Position numbers and translations under genes: made by a program. From Castor canadensis (lineage: Eukaryota > Chordata > Mammalia > Rodentia > Castoridae): 64,000 nt of DNA. Positions 35,510 to 46,822 of this stretch are shown piece by piece (position 1 is the stretch's first letter; each line of letters opens with the position of its first letter). The stretch is taken from assembly GCF_047511655.1 (NCBI RefSeq), contig NC_133390.1, forward strand, positions 127,339,583 through 127,403,582, written 5' to 3'. The notes under the pieces are model-generated. The model did no database searches. It had not been told where the DNA came from and worked only from the letters and a program-made list of their open reading frames with translations.

Positions 35510-36110
35510 AAGATGAAAATGCTAAACAGAGTTAATGGATGTCCATATTCATTGCTTACTTAAAATCGTGTTTTAGTGAGAAGGAAGACTCATATCCACA
35601 GTGAAAAGTGGGCTGCTCAGCCTGCAGTCTGCTCGTCCTTTTCCTGTGGATGAGTTCAGCTCTGTGAGGGTTCACCTGACTAAGCTTCCCTCTTCACCCC
35701 GGGCCTGCCTGCAGGAAGAGGCCAATCTGAGGCAAGCTGTAAATGATGTCTCTGTGGGATCCTATGGAAGGGACAGACCACCCCCCCAACCTATACCGAG
35801 GGCTGCTCCAGAGGAGCTGCAGAGCACCTGCCGGTGGTGAAAATGGCCCTCTGACTCATTTCTAGCTCTGTGGAAGAATATAGAAAACTTTAACATGCTG
35901 TCATTGTGTTTTCTCAATAATATACCTGAAACATGGTATATTTCATGAATATGTGTAGAAACAGTGAAATGAACATAGGTATCTATTCTTTTATTATAAA
36001 AGATTGATTGTTAATTGAAGCCAAACTTTCTCTACTGATTTTGAGTATAAGGAAGGTGTTAGCATGGTCTGATTTCCGAACTCAAAATAAAAGGAATTTT
36101 TATTTAGAAT
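35510..36110 (+). other. CCR4: CCR4 3' UTR with polyadenylation signal
   Basis: The AT-rich 3' UTR ends at AATAAA 36086-36091; the gene end is put near 36110. A poly-C run occurs at about 35781-35787. An AATAAT at about 35915 could be a weaker earlier signal. No repeat interrupts it. Confidence 0.65.
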
Positions 36111-36216
36111 CTAAAAATACTTGTTGAAATCCAAATTAGTTTAATTTCCTTGAGGATGTGTTTCATTTTAATTATAAAACATGAATATTCAAATTTGGAA
36201 ATAATACATACATTGT

Positions 36217-36334
36217 AGGTGCAGTTGTAAGTGCCTGTAATCTTAGCTACTCAGGAGGTTGAGGCAGGAGGATCACAAGTTCAAGGCCATCCAGGAAGTT
36301 ATAGTGAGACTGTCTCAAAAACAAAAAAAACCCC
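36217..36334 (+). mobile_element. B1-like SINE
   Basis: Sense B1 monomer: 'agtgcctgtaatcttagcta', 'gaggcaggaggatcacaagt', A-rich tail. It lies just after the CCR4 polyadenylation signal. Confidence 0.85.
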
Positions 36335-36431
36335 AAAAAACAAAGTTCAGCTCTAAAGGCACTTGTGAGTACCCTGAAGTAATCATTTTTTAAATTGTGA
36401 ACTGTGACAAACCTTTAAAAAGATAATACAT

Positions 36432-36515
36432 GGAGAGCTGGGATTATAGGTGCATGGTAGAGCACTGCCCACTGTGCAGGAGGTTCTGGGTTTGGTCCCA
36501 AGCACTGTAGTAGTG
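36432..36515 (+). mobile_element. ID-like SINE, diverged
   Basis: 'gcatggtagagcactgccca' and 'ggttctgggtttggtcccaa' mark a degenerate monomer. Confidence 0.55.
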
Positions 36516-36689
36516 ATAATTATAATTGCTGGGTCTGTCCTTACTCATAGCCTTAAATACTCAGAATTAAGCAGACTCCATCAAGTCTGTGAGCCCTCTA
36601 ATCCCTCCAAAACCAAAACCGATCTTGCAATCTTGTTGACTGAGTTAAAATGCTTCTGAATGTTCACATGCTGTTGCATGCTGTACATT

Positions 36690-36856
36690 GTAAAGCACTC
36701 TACCGTTTGAGCCACACCCCCAGTCCTTGCGCCTCTATTTAGTTTGTCATTCAGATAGGTCTCCTGATAACTTTCCCTGGGCTGGCCTGAGACTAGGGTC
36801 TTCCTGTCTCTGCCTCCTGAGTAGGAAGGACACAGCATGTACCACGATGCCCAGCC
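36690..36856 (-). mobile_element. Dimeric SINE, partial
   Basis: Reversed ID end ('ctctaccgtttgagccacac') followed by a B1-like half ('ggctggcctgagactagggt', ending 'accacgatgcccagc'). Confidence 0.75.
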
Positions 36857-37164
36857 CCAGAAAAGTTTTAAGAAGGAAAGTGGATGTTGTTGTTACAGGA
36901 AATAAACTTGTACAGAGCCCCACTGAGCCTTTTTCCTGATCCTGTCTCTGCCTGATCTGGTGTGGATTAGCACCAGATGCTCACGATCTGCCCATTGCTT
37001 TGCTGTGTATTAGAGATGCCATGGACTCACCCAAGGGGAGTAACCAAAGGGCCTGTGGTTACTTCTCCACTTGGAGTGGGAAGATTCCCTGTTATATTGT
37101 GGCACACTTGGAGACAAGAGGCGATAATTTATGGGTGGGCTGAGTTTGTAGGCAGTGGTGTGTT

Positions 37165-37265
37165 AGGCTCAGCCAGGTCCTAGCTCTCATCTCTTTGTGA
37201 GCCTGAGCATGTTACTTAACTCCCTTGGCCTCAGTTTCCTCATCTATTAAGTGGAATGCATTTCA
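37165..37265 (+). mobile_element. MIR fragment
   Basis: Clear MIR wording: 'gagcatgttacttaactccc', 'ggcctcagtttcctcatcta', 'ttaagtggaatg'. Confidence 0.75.
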
Positions 37266-39821
37266 GAGTGATAGAAAAAAAGAAATAAGACGTTCCGAAG
37301 TCAGAGATAAAAAGGGTTTCGGATCTGTTCAACCAGAGCTGCCCCCTCCCTTCCTGGAACAGCTTCTGATTTTGTTTATTTAACCATAGCAACCCAGAAA
37401 CTCAGGGCATCGAAAGACAAATACAAACCACAAGAGTCAACTGTCCTTCCCCACCACAGGGAATACCACGCAGTGGGGAGCTGTAATCTGTATGGCTCCC
37501 ATCCCTCTCAAGGGAGGGCTCTTCATGTTTCAAGTCAGTCAGGGCTCCCCTTGTTCCAAGTTGTGGGATTGTACCCTCAGCATAGGCATTTACCAGGTGA
37601 TGTCCAAATATAGCCCTTTCAAAACAGCCAAAGGAAAGTTTCTTTCCATTCAGAAAAGGAAGCCAGTATGGATTCTGCACAAAGGTTTCCCTGGTGATTT
37701 TCAGACATTAGACCCATCCCTGACTGGCTTCTGGGGAACACAAACAGGTGTAATTTGCTTAAGAACAATGGAAATGGGTTAATGGGAGTGTGTGTGCATG
37801 TGTGTTTCAAAAAACAAAATAACAACCAAAAAAAACCAGTTGAAAATAGCCAGGCCAATATGTGTTCTATAGTCAGTCCTTGACTTCTACTGAATAAGTG
37901 AATTATTTACTTCCCATGAGAAGGGAAAATATAAGGGGAACCCAAAGGGCCTTCAGATCTTTAGGGAGATTTTCCCCTAAGAAACTTATAGCAATTTGGA
38001 ACTATGGACTGCACTTATTTCCTACCTGCTGAATGCGTGTTTTGTGCCCAGAACGCTAGGAGATGGCATGGAGAAAGAGGTAAAGGAAGAACTTTCAAGA
38101 TTAACAACAGTACAAGCAAGTCAGGTCTAATGGTCACAGAAGATTCTGTGGGATTCCAGAGGAAAGAGAAAATGGTTCAATTGCAGATTTTCATAATACA
38201 ATGAGCTTTTGGAGCAGCCATTGGGGGAGGAGCACAGTTTTCATGGAAGGCAAGAAGAACTGCTTTCTAGGCTGATGAGGCAGTAGAGTGGGAAAAGGCT
38301 GTGTGTTCAGGAGTGGTGAATAGGTTTTTTGTAGTTAAAGTGAATTTGTGTGTGGGGGGGGGTGGCAAAGAAAGGAAAATGAGACCCAAGAAAATCAGAT
38401 CTGAGAGGCAATGGTTTAGCAATACTGTGTCAGCTGTCATCCTGCAGTGGCCTTGAAGAGATGGGGTGGACACTGTGGCACACTGTCCACTCTGCCCACT
38501 ATCCAAATTATCAGAATGTTGGCTGCTGACAGCTCCCGGCTAGTCTCCCTTCAGGAACTGTCTTCCCTGGGTAATGGAGGATGCAAGCATTTGCGTCCTT
38601 TCCTAGACTTGGAAAACCCCGAGGTGTTCCACAATTTCCAAGCCCCCCTAAGATTAGCTGAGGCATAGTTCAACAGTCCTTACTGCCCAATCCTGTTTCC
38701 TTCATGCCCTTCGAGGTGTGTTCCATGGGGACTCCCCATGAAATCCATCTCCTGTGGGCTGGGGTGTCTCAGTCTGAGGAAACTCAGTCTAAAACAGGAA
38801 CTTCCTGATCATACTGTGGGAGAATGAGGCATAACATTTGCTTTCTGCTCATCACCCCCACTTGACTCTCTTGGTCCCCGTGTTCTCCTTCAGTTTCACT
38901 TTGACCTCCACTGTTTGCCCCCTCAACCTTGGAGGCATCTTCCCCTAGGCCATCCTCCCGCCTTGGTCAAAGCACAGCCACCTGACATCCTATATCCTGT
39001 CCTTGTCAGTGAAACTCCATCTCCCGCCTTTCTCAGCTCAAATGAACCAGACACAAGCTCCACCCATTTTTGTGGTCACAATACTCCTTAAAAGCTTGCA
39101 GAAAATCAGAAAGCCACCAAATGCTTTCATTTCAGCCTTTGAAAGAGTAGATATGATTGATTTTATTACTCCAGGAAATTGAAATTCAGGGGAAATAATC
39201 TTCTAATCATGAATTGAACTCCAACAATAATCACCACCTCACTGCAGAGTAAACTGCAGAACGCAGTCACTCAGTTTGGTTTTTTTTTTTTTTTAAAACT
39301 GCATGAGTGTGTTTCCTATCTCTTAAATAAGTCCTCTGCATTGACAAGTCAAGTTTCTGTTTAACTACACAAACTTCACTGGTTCTTTCTCCAAAATCCC
39401 CAATTGTGTTTCTAATAAAACTTTATGTGACCAAGTTCAAAGACTGAGTGAATTGTTCCAGAAATAGTGGGTGGGTTTTGGGTCAAAAATTACTTCCTTT
39501 AGACTTTTGGTATGAACATGACTAAGAGTCTTCATTTTCACCTTCTCTGGGAAATTGTAAAATAACATCAAGAAAGGATGAATTAAAAAATTCATAAATT
39601 CCCTTTTCATGAAAACTTGGATAGAGATCCTTTTACAGACTCTGAAATTATCTGTCAGCTGTCCAAAGCAGCTGATGCCAGGAAAAATCTGTATGGGAAA
39701 AAGTGAAGAGAAGGGCAGGGATGGATGGCAGAAAGCACTTAAGACATTTCCAGAAGGGAGGGCTATGCCCTGTACTACAGGAACAGGACTTAGGTTAAAT
39801 ATATATTATAGTCCTGCCAGG

Positions 39822-40015
39822 CATGAAGACACATGCCTGTAATCCCAGCACCTGGTAGGCTGAGGTAGGAAGATTGCAAGTTTGAGGGCAGCCTGGGACC
39901 CCGTTTCAAAAAAAGTCAGAGAGACAGTGTCACTATGTTGCCCAAGCTGGGAAGTGATCTTCCTGTTTCAGCTCCTGAATTGCTGGGGAGTCAGGTATAC
40001 ACCACCATGCCTAGT
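39822..40015. mobile_element. Two facing B1-like SINEs
   Basis: 39822-39912 is a sense B1 ('agacacatgcctgtaatccc'), immediately followed by a reversed B1 at 39918-40015 ('cagtgtcactatgttgccca', 'caccaccatgcctag'). The pair forms a potential inverted repeat. Confidence 0.75.
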
Positions 40016-40340
40016 GGTTTTTATATACTGTACATCGGCCATATTCACCCTCCTTTACCCGCTCTATTCCCCCTCCCCTCCTACTTGCAATCTCCCTCTA
40101 ACAGGACCTGTTTTGCAGTCGATGGTATTTCACCAGTGAATATATTATACTTAATTAGTCTAACCCCCTCTATTACTCTTCCTTACCCTTTCTCCCCACC
40201 CTCCAATATTCAACAGCTTTCAGTGCATTTCATTTTGCCTTCTTCCTACACAGATGAGATATATTTCCATATTATTCACTATCATTCTTCTTTCCTCTCC
40301 CTTTCTCCCCCCATTCTCCTCAAACAGTCCCACTATTTGT

Positions 40341-40595
40341 TTATTTATTTGAGGTACTGGGGCTTGAACTCAGGGCCTACACCTTGAGCCACTCAACCAG
40401 CCCTTTTAGTGAAGGGCTTTTATTTTTTGTTAGAATATACTCATTATACAGAGGGAATTCATAAGTGACAATTATGGTTTTTTTGATACGGTCTTGCAAA
40501 CTATTTGCCCAGGTTGGTTTTGAACCAAGATCTTCCAGATCTTTGCCTCCTGAGCAGCTAGGATTACAGGTGTGAGCCACCAGCGCCCAGCTAAA
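40341..40595 (-). mobile_element. Dimeric SINE nested in L1
   Basis: Reversed dimer: 'gaggtactggggcttgaact' to 'gtgagccaccagcgcccagc'. It includes an unusual insertion of about 60 bases between the halves ('gtgaagggcttttattttttg'). Confidence 0.75.
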
Positions 40596-40796
40596 CAGTC
40601 CCATTGTGAAAAACATGTTCTCTGTGTGTGTGTGTATAAGCCTTATAATCATGTTTATATTTGTGTATTCATTTATCTTTTGGATCTTTCACATATGAGA
40701 GAAAACATGTGACCTTTGCCTTTCTGAACCTGACTTATTTTGCTTAACAGCATGATCTCTGGTTCCATCCATTTACCTACAAACAGCATAATTCCT

Positions 40797-40885
40797 TTTT
40801 TTTTTTTGTGGTACTGGGGTTTGAACTCTGGGCCTCATGCTTGTTAACGAGGCGCTGTACCACTTAAGTCACTCTACCAGCCCAA
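40797..40885 (-). mobile_element. ID-like SINE nested in L1
   Basis: T-run, then 'gtggtactggggtttgaact' and 'ctgtaccacttaagtcactc', the reversed ID monomer. Confidence 0.85.
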
Positions 40886-41320
40886 TTTCATTCTTCTTTG
40901 TCACTGAATAACACTCCCTTGTACATATACCACATTTTCTTGATCCATTCATCAGTTGTGGAGCATCTGAGTTGTTTCCATAGCTTGGCTGTTGTGAACA
41001 GTGCTGTGATGAACATGGTGTGCAGGTGCCTCTGTTGGATCCTGACTTACATTTCTTCAGGTATATGGTCAGGAGTGGTATCACTGGCTCATATGGCAGT
41101 TCTGTTTTTAGTTTTTTGGGGAGCCTTCATACTGTTTTCCATAATAGTTGTACTAATTTACATTCCCACCAACGATGGATGAGAGTTCCCTTTTCCCCCA
41201 CATTCTTAACAGTATTTGTTGTGTTTTGGGGTTTTTTGTTTGTTTGTTTTTGGACAAATTTTTTGTTGTTGTGTTTGTGCTCTTGGTGATAGCTATTCTG
41301 ACTGGAGTGAAGTGAAATCT

Positions 41321-41546
41321 TTTTTTTGTTTGCTTCTTGGCAGTACTGGGGTTTGAATCTAGGGTCTCATGCTTGCTAGGCAGGTGCTCTACCACTTGAG
41401 CCAGTCCACAGCCCTTTTTTGTATTGGATTTTTTTGAGATAAGTTCTCTCAAACTGTTTGCCTGGGCTGGCCTTAAACCATCATCCTCCTGATCTCTGTC
41501 TCCTGAGCAGCTAGGATTACACGCGTGAGCCACCTGTGCCTGGCTG
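41321..41546 (-). mobile_element. Dimeric SINE nested in L1
   Basis: Reversed dimer with both halves: 'cagtactggggtttgaatct', 'ctaccacttgagccagtcca', then 'gggctggccttaaaccatca' and 'acgcgtgagccacctgtgcc'. Confidence 0.9.
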
Positions 41547-41618
41547 AGGTAAAATCTTAATGTGGTTTTGATTTGCATTTCCTTTATGGCCAGGGACATT
41601 ATGCATTTCTTTTTCTTT

Positions 41619-41702
41619 TTTCTTTTTTTTGGTGCTAGGGATCCAACCCACAGCCTTGTGCATGTGAGGCAAGTGCTTGCCATTGAGTTACATCCGAGCC
41701 CA
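41619..41702 (-). mobile_element. ID SINE, older type, nested in L1
   Basis: T-rich head, 'ggtgctagggatccaaccca' and 'aagtgcttgccattgagtta': a reversed ID monomer within ORF2 text. Confidence 0.8.
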
Positions 41703-42614
41703 GCATTCCTGCATGTATTTATTGGCCATTTGTACTTCTTCCCTTGAAAATTTTCTGATCAGTTCAGTTCACTTGCCCATTTCTTCATTAGGTTTTTGAT
41801 TCTTTGAGAGATTAGTTTTTTGGAGCTCCTTGTATATTTTGTCAGATGTACAGCTGGCAAGGATTTTCTCCCATTCTGTGAGCTGTCTCTTCAGTCTAGT
41901 GACTGTTTCCTTTGCTGTGCAGAAGCTTTTTAGTTTCATGTAATCCCATTTGCCTAGCGTTTCTCTTAATTGCTGAGCTATTGAAGTTCTACCCAGGAAG
42001 TTACTGCCTAGGCCTATGTGTTCCAGTGTTTTCCCTGTTTCCTGTACTAGTTTCAAAGTTTCAGGTCTTGCCTTAAGGTCTTTGATCCACTTGGAGTTGA
42101 TACTAGTACAGGGTGAAAGACATGGATCTAGTTTCAGTTTTCTGCAGGCAGATAGCCAATTTTCCCAGCACCATTTGTTGAACAGGCTGTCTTTTCTCCA
42201 ACATATGTAGTGCCTTTGTTACTTACCTAACCTGCCAGAGCAATAGAGATATTTCCATCTTGGGACAGAGATAGAGAGGGGTCTGTGATGATGGAGAGCT
42301 GACGAACATACCACATGGAGATAGTTTCTAACATAGAGCTTCCAGGTGAGTTAGACATGTGGATGTCATCCTGATGTGACACCTGCTCACAGAGATGTGC
42401 AGTCATTTGAAGAAGATGCTGAAATCAGTTCTTCTACTGTTTGAGATGGGTACAAGATAGCATGTTAGAGTCTACAAAGTGTTTTGATCTACGTAAAATA
42501 AACCGCTACCGTCCTTGGAGGTTTGCAGACAGGAAAAAGATCCGTGCCAAGACTACACTGTAACAACCATCTCTCCATGGTTACTTTGGTTGCAGGGAAT
42601 CGGCCTAATTTTAT

Positions 42615-42659
42615 TGACGTCATAATAAGAATATCACATGCAAATAAAGTGAACAATGG
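42615..42659. promoter_or_regulatory. CRE, octamer and SOX-like motif cluster
   Basis: Three known motifs lie within 45 bp in repeat-free sequence: TGACGTCA (42615-42622, perfect CREB/ATF palindrome), ATGCAAAT (42638-42645, perfect octamer) and AACAATGG (42652-42659, SOX-type). The cluster is 7 kb beyond CCR4 and 16 kb from the GLB1 end. Any enhancer role is inference. Confidence 0.35.
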
Positions 42660-42929
42660 TTCTGTTGGAGCCCGGTGTGACCTGGCTGAGCTCCTCTTGG
42701 GGAAACAAACGAGGAGGAGTTTGTGTAGTGGGAAAAAGGTAAGTATGAAGGAATGAAGCTGAGTTATAAATAATCATCTCTAATCTGAGTCCTGGAGAGC
42801 TTCTTGAATCTACCACTAGGAAGACTTGGGTGCAGTAAGAGGTTCACAGTTCAGGCAGCTCTCTGTTTTCCATAACTCAGTAAAATATAGAAGATATCTG
42901 AAGATGGCTGAGGAAAATAATTGGACAGT

Positions 42930-43152
42930 TCTTCGTAAAGCTGAACATGTACCTGCTCTGTGATCCATGAATTCTACACCCAGGTGTTTACCCAAGAGAA
43001 ATGAAAACTTTAGTCCATAAAATGACTTGCTTAAGGACATTTATAGCATCATACTTAATAGTGGAAGGTGGAATACTTCCCACTAAGTGAAGAGCAAGCA
43101 AAGTTGTCTGCTCTTCCACTTCTATTCATACTGGAAATTCAACAATAGTAAG

Positions 43153-43184
<32 letters not shown>

Positions 43185-43735
43185 AAAACCCAGACTGGAA
43201 AGAAGTAAAATCATCTCTTTTTGTGGACAACATGATCTTATATGCAGAATATTTTAAAGGATCCACACCAAAAAAAAGCCCCAAAAAACCTATTAGAGCT
43301 AATAAATTAGCTCACCAAGTTGCAAAACACAAAATTAACATAAAAATCAATGCATTGAACTTTCTTACACTAGAAACAAGTAGTCCAAAAATGAAATTTT
43401 AAAAATTCAATTTACCATAATATCAAAAAGTGAAGTACCTATGAATAAATACCTAGTAATAAGTTTAACAAATGTATAAGATTTATATATTAAAAGCTAG
43501 AAAACATGGAAATGAAATAAAGGAACTGTACATGAGTGTAGTGACATTCTGTGATTATTGACTACAAGACTTAATATCATTAGGATAGCCTTACTTTCCA
43601 AATTGATCTATATTTCCACACAATTCCTGTTATAAATCCAGCTGGCTTTTTGTAGAAATTGATAAACTGATCTTATAATTCAAATGGGAATGAAAGGGAC
43701 CCAAAAGAGCTAAACCAGTCTTCAAAAGATACATG
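42930..43735 (+). mobile_element. L1 fragments in sense, with decayed reverse-transcriptase segment
   Basis: 42930-43085 carries L1 3' UTR wording ('ttctacacccaggtgtttac'). A (CAA)n tract follows, and 43190-43735 matches L1 ORF2 RT text: 'gaagtaaaatcatctctttt', 'ttaacataaaaatcaatgca', 'aatggga...cccaaaagagc'. The conserved FADD motif reads F-V-D-N at 43220-43231, and stops occur nearby, so it is inactive. Confidence 0.75.
43153..43183. repeat. (CAA)n microsatellite
   Basis: Ten or so perfect CAA/AAC units followed by a short A-run, within an L1-derived segment. Confidence 0.95.
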
Positions 43736-44332
43736 TACATGTTGTATGATCTTTGTATAATCATATTTTATGGTTTGTATTGAGTTCTAGAACAAGCAAA
43801 ACCAATCTATGGAGAAAAGAATTGTAACTGTGGTTGATGGAAGCTTGCTATGTTTATGTATTCGTACTATTCACTTAAAATACACATCTTTTGTGGCACG
43901 TACATAGTAATAAAAATATCATTTCAGGATTAAGCATTCTTGAGAACTAGAATGGAAAAATAGAAGCAAATTCATGAGCAAAGTTGAGACTTTAAGTCTG
44001 CTGAGTCCTGGGACCAAGAGCTACTGGTTCAGCTCCTGTAGAGTAACTGCTATGCCTATGTGAGGGACTTGAAGCCAGAGGCTCTGCAGGTCAGTGCCAC
44101 CCCACCTGTGAAAGAGGACTGAAAAACTGATTGACAGATGTAGGCGTGATTAGGCTGCAGGAAAAACATAAACTCACAACTCACATTTGAACCCAACCTC
44201 CAAGCCCCAAGAAGAACCCAAGACAGGGGTTCTAGCATAAGTGATTAATTGAGGTTGCCACCTGTTGGAAGGGAGGGAGGGAAAGAAGGGGGACGAGGAA
44301 GAGGAGCACACGAGACAGGAGGCTACTCTGCA

Positions 44333-44835
44333 TTAAGGTTCTCCAGGGATTAATGTACAACGTATATTTAAAAACTGTTGGCTCACATGACTTTGCAACC
44401 CAAGCACCAAGATTTTAGTTGGCAAGCTGGTGGTGAAGTTTGGACTATGTCTGAAGGCCTAAGAACGAGGAGAGCCTGCGATGTAAGTCCAGAAGTCAGC
44501 AGGCTAGAGACCCAGGAAGAATCAGTGTTTCAGATTGAACATGAAGGCAGAAAAAAGCACTATCCCAGCTCAAGCAGTCAGACAGAAGTTTCCTCTCAGC
44601 CATGACGGGTAGGCCTTTTTGTTGTATTGGGGCCTCAGCTACCTGGAGGCGCACTCACAGTGGGGATTTACTGATTCCAGTGTTAGTGCCATCCAGAAAA
44701 ATCCTCACAAACACACCCAGAATTGTGTTTGTCACGTTGGCCATTAAATTCACCTTCACAATTTCCCTGCTGGAATCTAGCCTCAGCCTGATCTCACAAG
44801 GTTCTGGAGAATGAATTGTGTGACAGAAATAATCC
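44333..44835 (+). mobile_element. Ancient interspersed repeat, family not assigned
   Basis: The stretch begins 'taaggttctccagggattaa' and has 'gcaagctggtggtgaagttt', 'ggcctaagaacgaggagagc', 'cccagctcaagcagtcagac' and 'cctcacaaacacacccagaa'. This is a common old mammalian repeat wording, but I cannot name it with confidence. Non-coding. Confidence 0.5.
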
Positions 44836-45547
44836 CACTTTGAAGGAAACAGTGTGGTCTCTTGCATTCCTATGTCAATGTCATCTTCCCATTCATTAGT
44901 CCAAGAGCAGTTCTGTGGGGAAGGGAGCTAGAAGAGGGTTGTACTTGCAGTAAAGGATTCTGGGTAGGACAATAACATCCAATTCAGGGGCCACCTTGAA
45001 ATTACCATATAGGGAGAGGGAAAGAGATGTCTACAAACAAGCTAATAGGAAATCTCCCAGGTAAAATGAGCAAACCATAACTCCATAGCTAAGGAAGAAC
45101 TATAACTAAAACAATGAACAAGATCAATAACCAAAAAAATAAGTGGTCACTTGAGACATCAGCAGAATAGTGTGCAAATGCTTTGAAGTAAGTATGCTGA
45201 TGTATCTTGAGATGAGTAATGCCTACTAAGAAAGAATATTTGCTGACACCTAGCAGGGCGGATCACACTTTTGGGTGTGATCCAGTCAACAGTAAACTTC
45301 TGACTAGACTGGGACTTAATTTTTGAGACCCCAGCTCCTTCAGAAGGCAGGAACTCAGTTGGCCTTTCACTCACTGTCCCTTTTCTCAGTGATGGCCTGG
45401 CATTGTGACTTGGGGTGAGTGACTCTGGTCTTTGTCATTTACTGATGTCAACAGCTGCTGAGAGGTACTTCATTCTGTTTGCTCCTCAACCTGAAGTCAC
45501 CTGTTAAGTTGATCTCCCAAATTACAGGACTTCCACAGGGGTATTGC

Positions 45548-45812
45548 TTTTTGTACTTGTACAGAGGTTTGAACTCAGGGCCTTGTACTTGCTAGGCAGG
45601 TGCTCTATCATCTGAGCCATTCTGCCAGCCCAGGGCCACTTTTTTTTTTTTTTCCCTATATTGGGGCTTGTACTCAGGGCCTACACCTTAAGCCACTCTA
45701 GCAGACCTTTTTTGTGATAGGGTTTTTTGAGATAGGGTCTCATGAACTCCTGATCTCTGCCTCCTCAGATGTTAGGATTATAGGTATGAGCCACCAGCAC
45801 CGGGGCACAGGG
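45548..45812 (-). mobile_element. ID-like monomer plus dimeric SINE, reversed
   Basis: 45548-45632: 'gaggtttgaactcagggcct', 'ctctatcatctgagccattc'. 45648-45812: 'ggggcttgtactcagggcct', then the B1 half ending 'gtatgagccaccagcaccgg'. Confidence 0.85.
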
Positions 45813-46168
45813 CCAGATCTTTTGGTACTTCTCTTGGGACATGGGAAATGATCCATTTTCTCCCACTCACTCTGTGCCCTCAGAAGACTTAGTTGGCCTA
45901 CTTTGGGCTTTTCTACCTGCTATTGCACTAGCTGAGGGGAGAAACCTCCCTCCCTAGTCTTCCCCATTCCATGTCTGGCCCGTGGAAACTCTCGGAGGTT
46001 GCTTTGGTCCACGTGCATAGACAACCTATGCCATAATGCTCAGAAACCCTACATGGCAGGCCCCAAAACCTGAGTAGGGATTCTGTAGTGTCTCCTGACC
46101 CTGAGGGCTGGAGCTATGGGCAGTAGCAGTGCCAGGGCTCAGTGATGCTCACCTCACTCTCCCTTCCT

Positions 46169-46488
46169 GTTTTTTTTTGGCAGTGGTACTGGGGTTTAAA
46201 CTCTGGGCCTTGTACTTGCTAGGCAGGAGCTCTAACACTTGAGTCACTCTACCAGTCCTTTTACGTGCCGTCTATTTTTGAGATAGGATCTCACTTTATG
46301 CTGGGGCCAGCCTGGACCCCTACCCTCCTATTTGTGTTTCCTTGCAAAGCAGGGATGACATTCCCAGCCACTGGCTGAGATGTGATCTTGTGAACTTCTT
46401 GCCTGGGCTGGCCTGAACCTTGATCCTTCAGATCTCTGCCTCCTGAGAATCTAGTATTACAGGTGTAAGCCACCACACCTGGCTTCTC
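46169..46488 (-). mobile_element. Dimeric SINE with an insertion
   Basis: Reversed ID half ('cagtggtactggggtttaaa', 'aacacttgagtcactctacc') and B1 half ('cctgggctggcctgaacctt', 'ccaccacacctggct'), separated by extra text of about 70 bases at 46300-46380. Confidence 0.8.
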
Positions 46489-46732
46489 TCACTTCCTTTT
46501 AACTTCTCTCCCTCTTCACTAACAGAAGCCTCCTGATTCCCAAGGCCCCTTCCTAAAGGGCTGGACATAGAGAAGAAAGGTAGGCACATGTGCCATTTCA
46601 GGAATACAGAGGGGACATGTTTAATTTTATTAGAAATTCAGAGTTAGGAGTGGATAGAGGAGAGCAGTGAAAACCAAAGTATGGTCAAGCAATATGACGG
46701 ATGGTAGGTCTTTTAAACATTGGGATATCTAG

Positions 46733-46822
46733 CTAGGTTGTGAGTTTGAGGCCAGCCTGGGCTAGATAGTGAGTTTGAAGCCAGTGTGTACACAGAGACC
46801 TTAATCTCAAAAATTCAGAACC
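46733..46822 (+). mobile_element. B1-like SINE, partial
   Basis: 'gtgagtttgaggccagcctg' and 'ctcaaaaa' mark the 3' half of a B1, with a partial internal duplication ('tagtgagtttgaagccagtg'). Confidence 0.65.

Larger units (their letters stand above)
40018..42232 (-). mobile_element. L1 3' portion with ORF2 end, antisense, nested SINEs
   Basis: Read on the - strand, 42056-41769 encodes a recognisable L1 ORF2 C-terminal piece ([37 protein letters not shown]), and 41683-41153 continues with EMQIKTT and HFTPVRIAI before stops and SINE text. The 3' UTR follows down to about 40018. The nested SINEs are reversed: a dimer at 40341-40595, an ID at 40797-40885, a dimer at 41321-41546 and an ID at 41619-41702. 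The reading frame is broken by these and by stops, so the element is dead. Confidence 0.9.

Noticed and set aside
40625-40637. Short TG runs here and near 24508-24530
   Set aside because: Too short and common to be worth separate entries.
41153-41683. 176-residue - strand frame
   Set aside because: It is a chance joining of L1 ORF2 remains and reversed SINE text, not a host gene.
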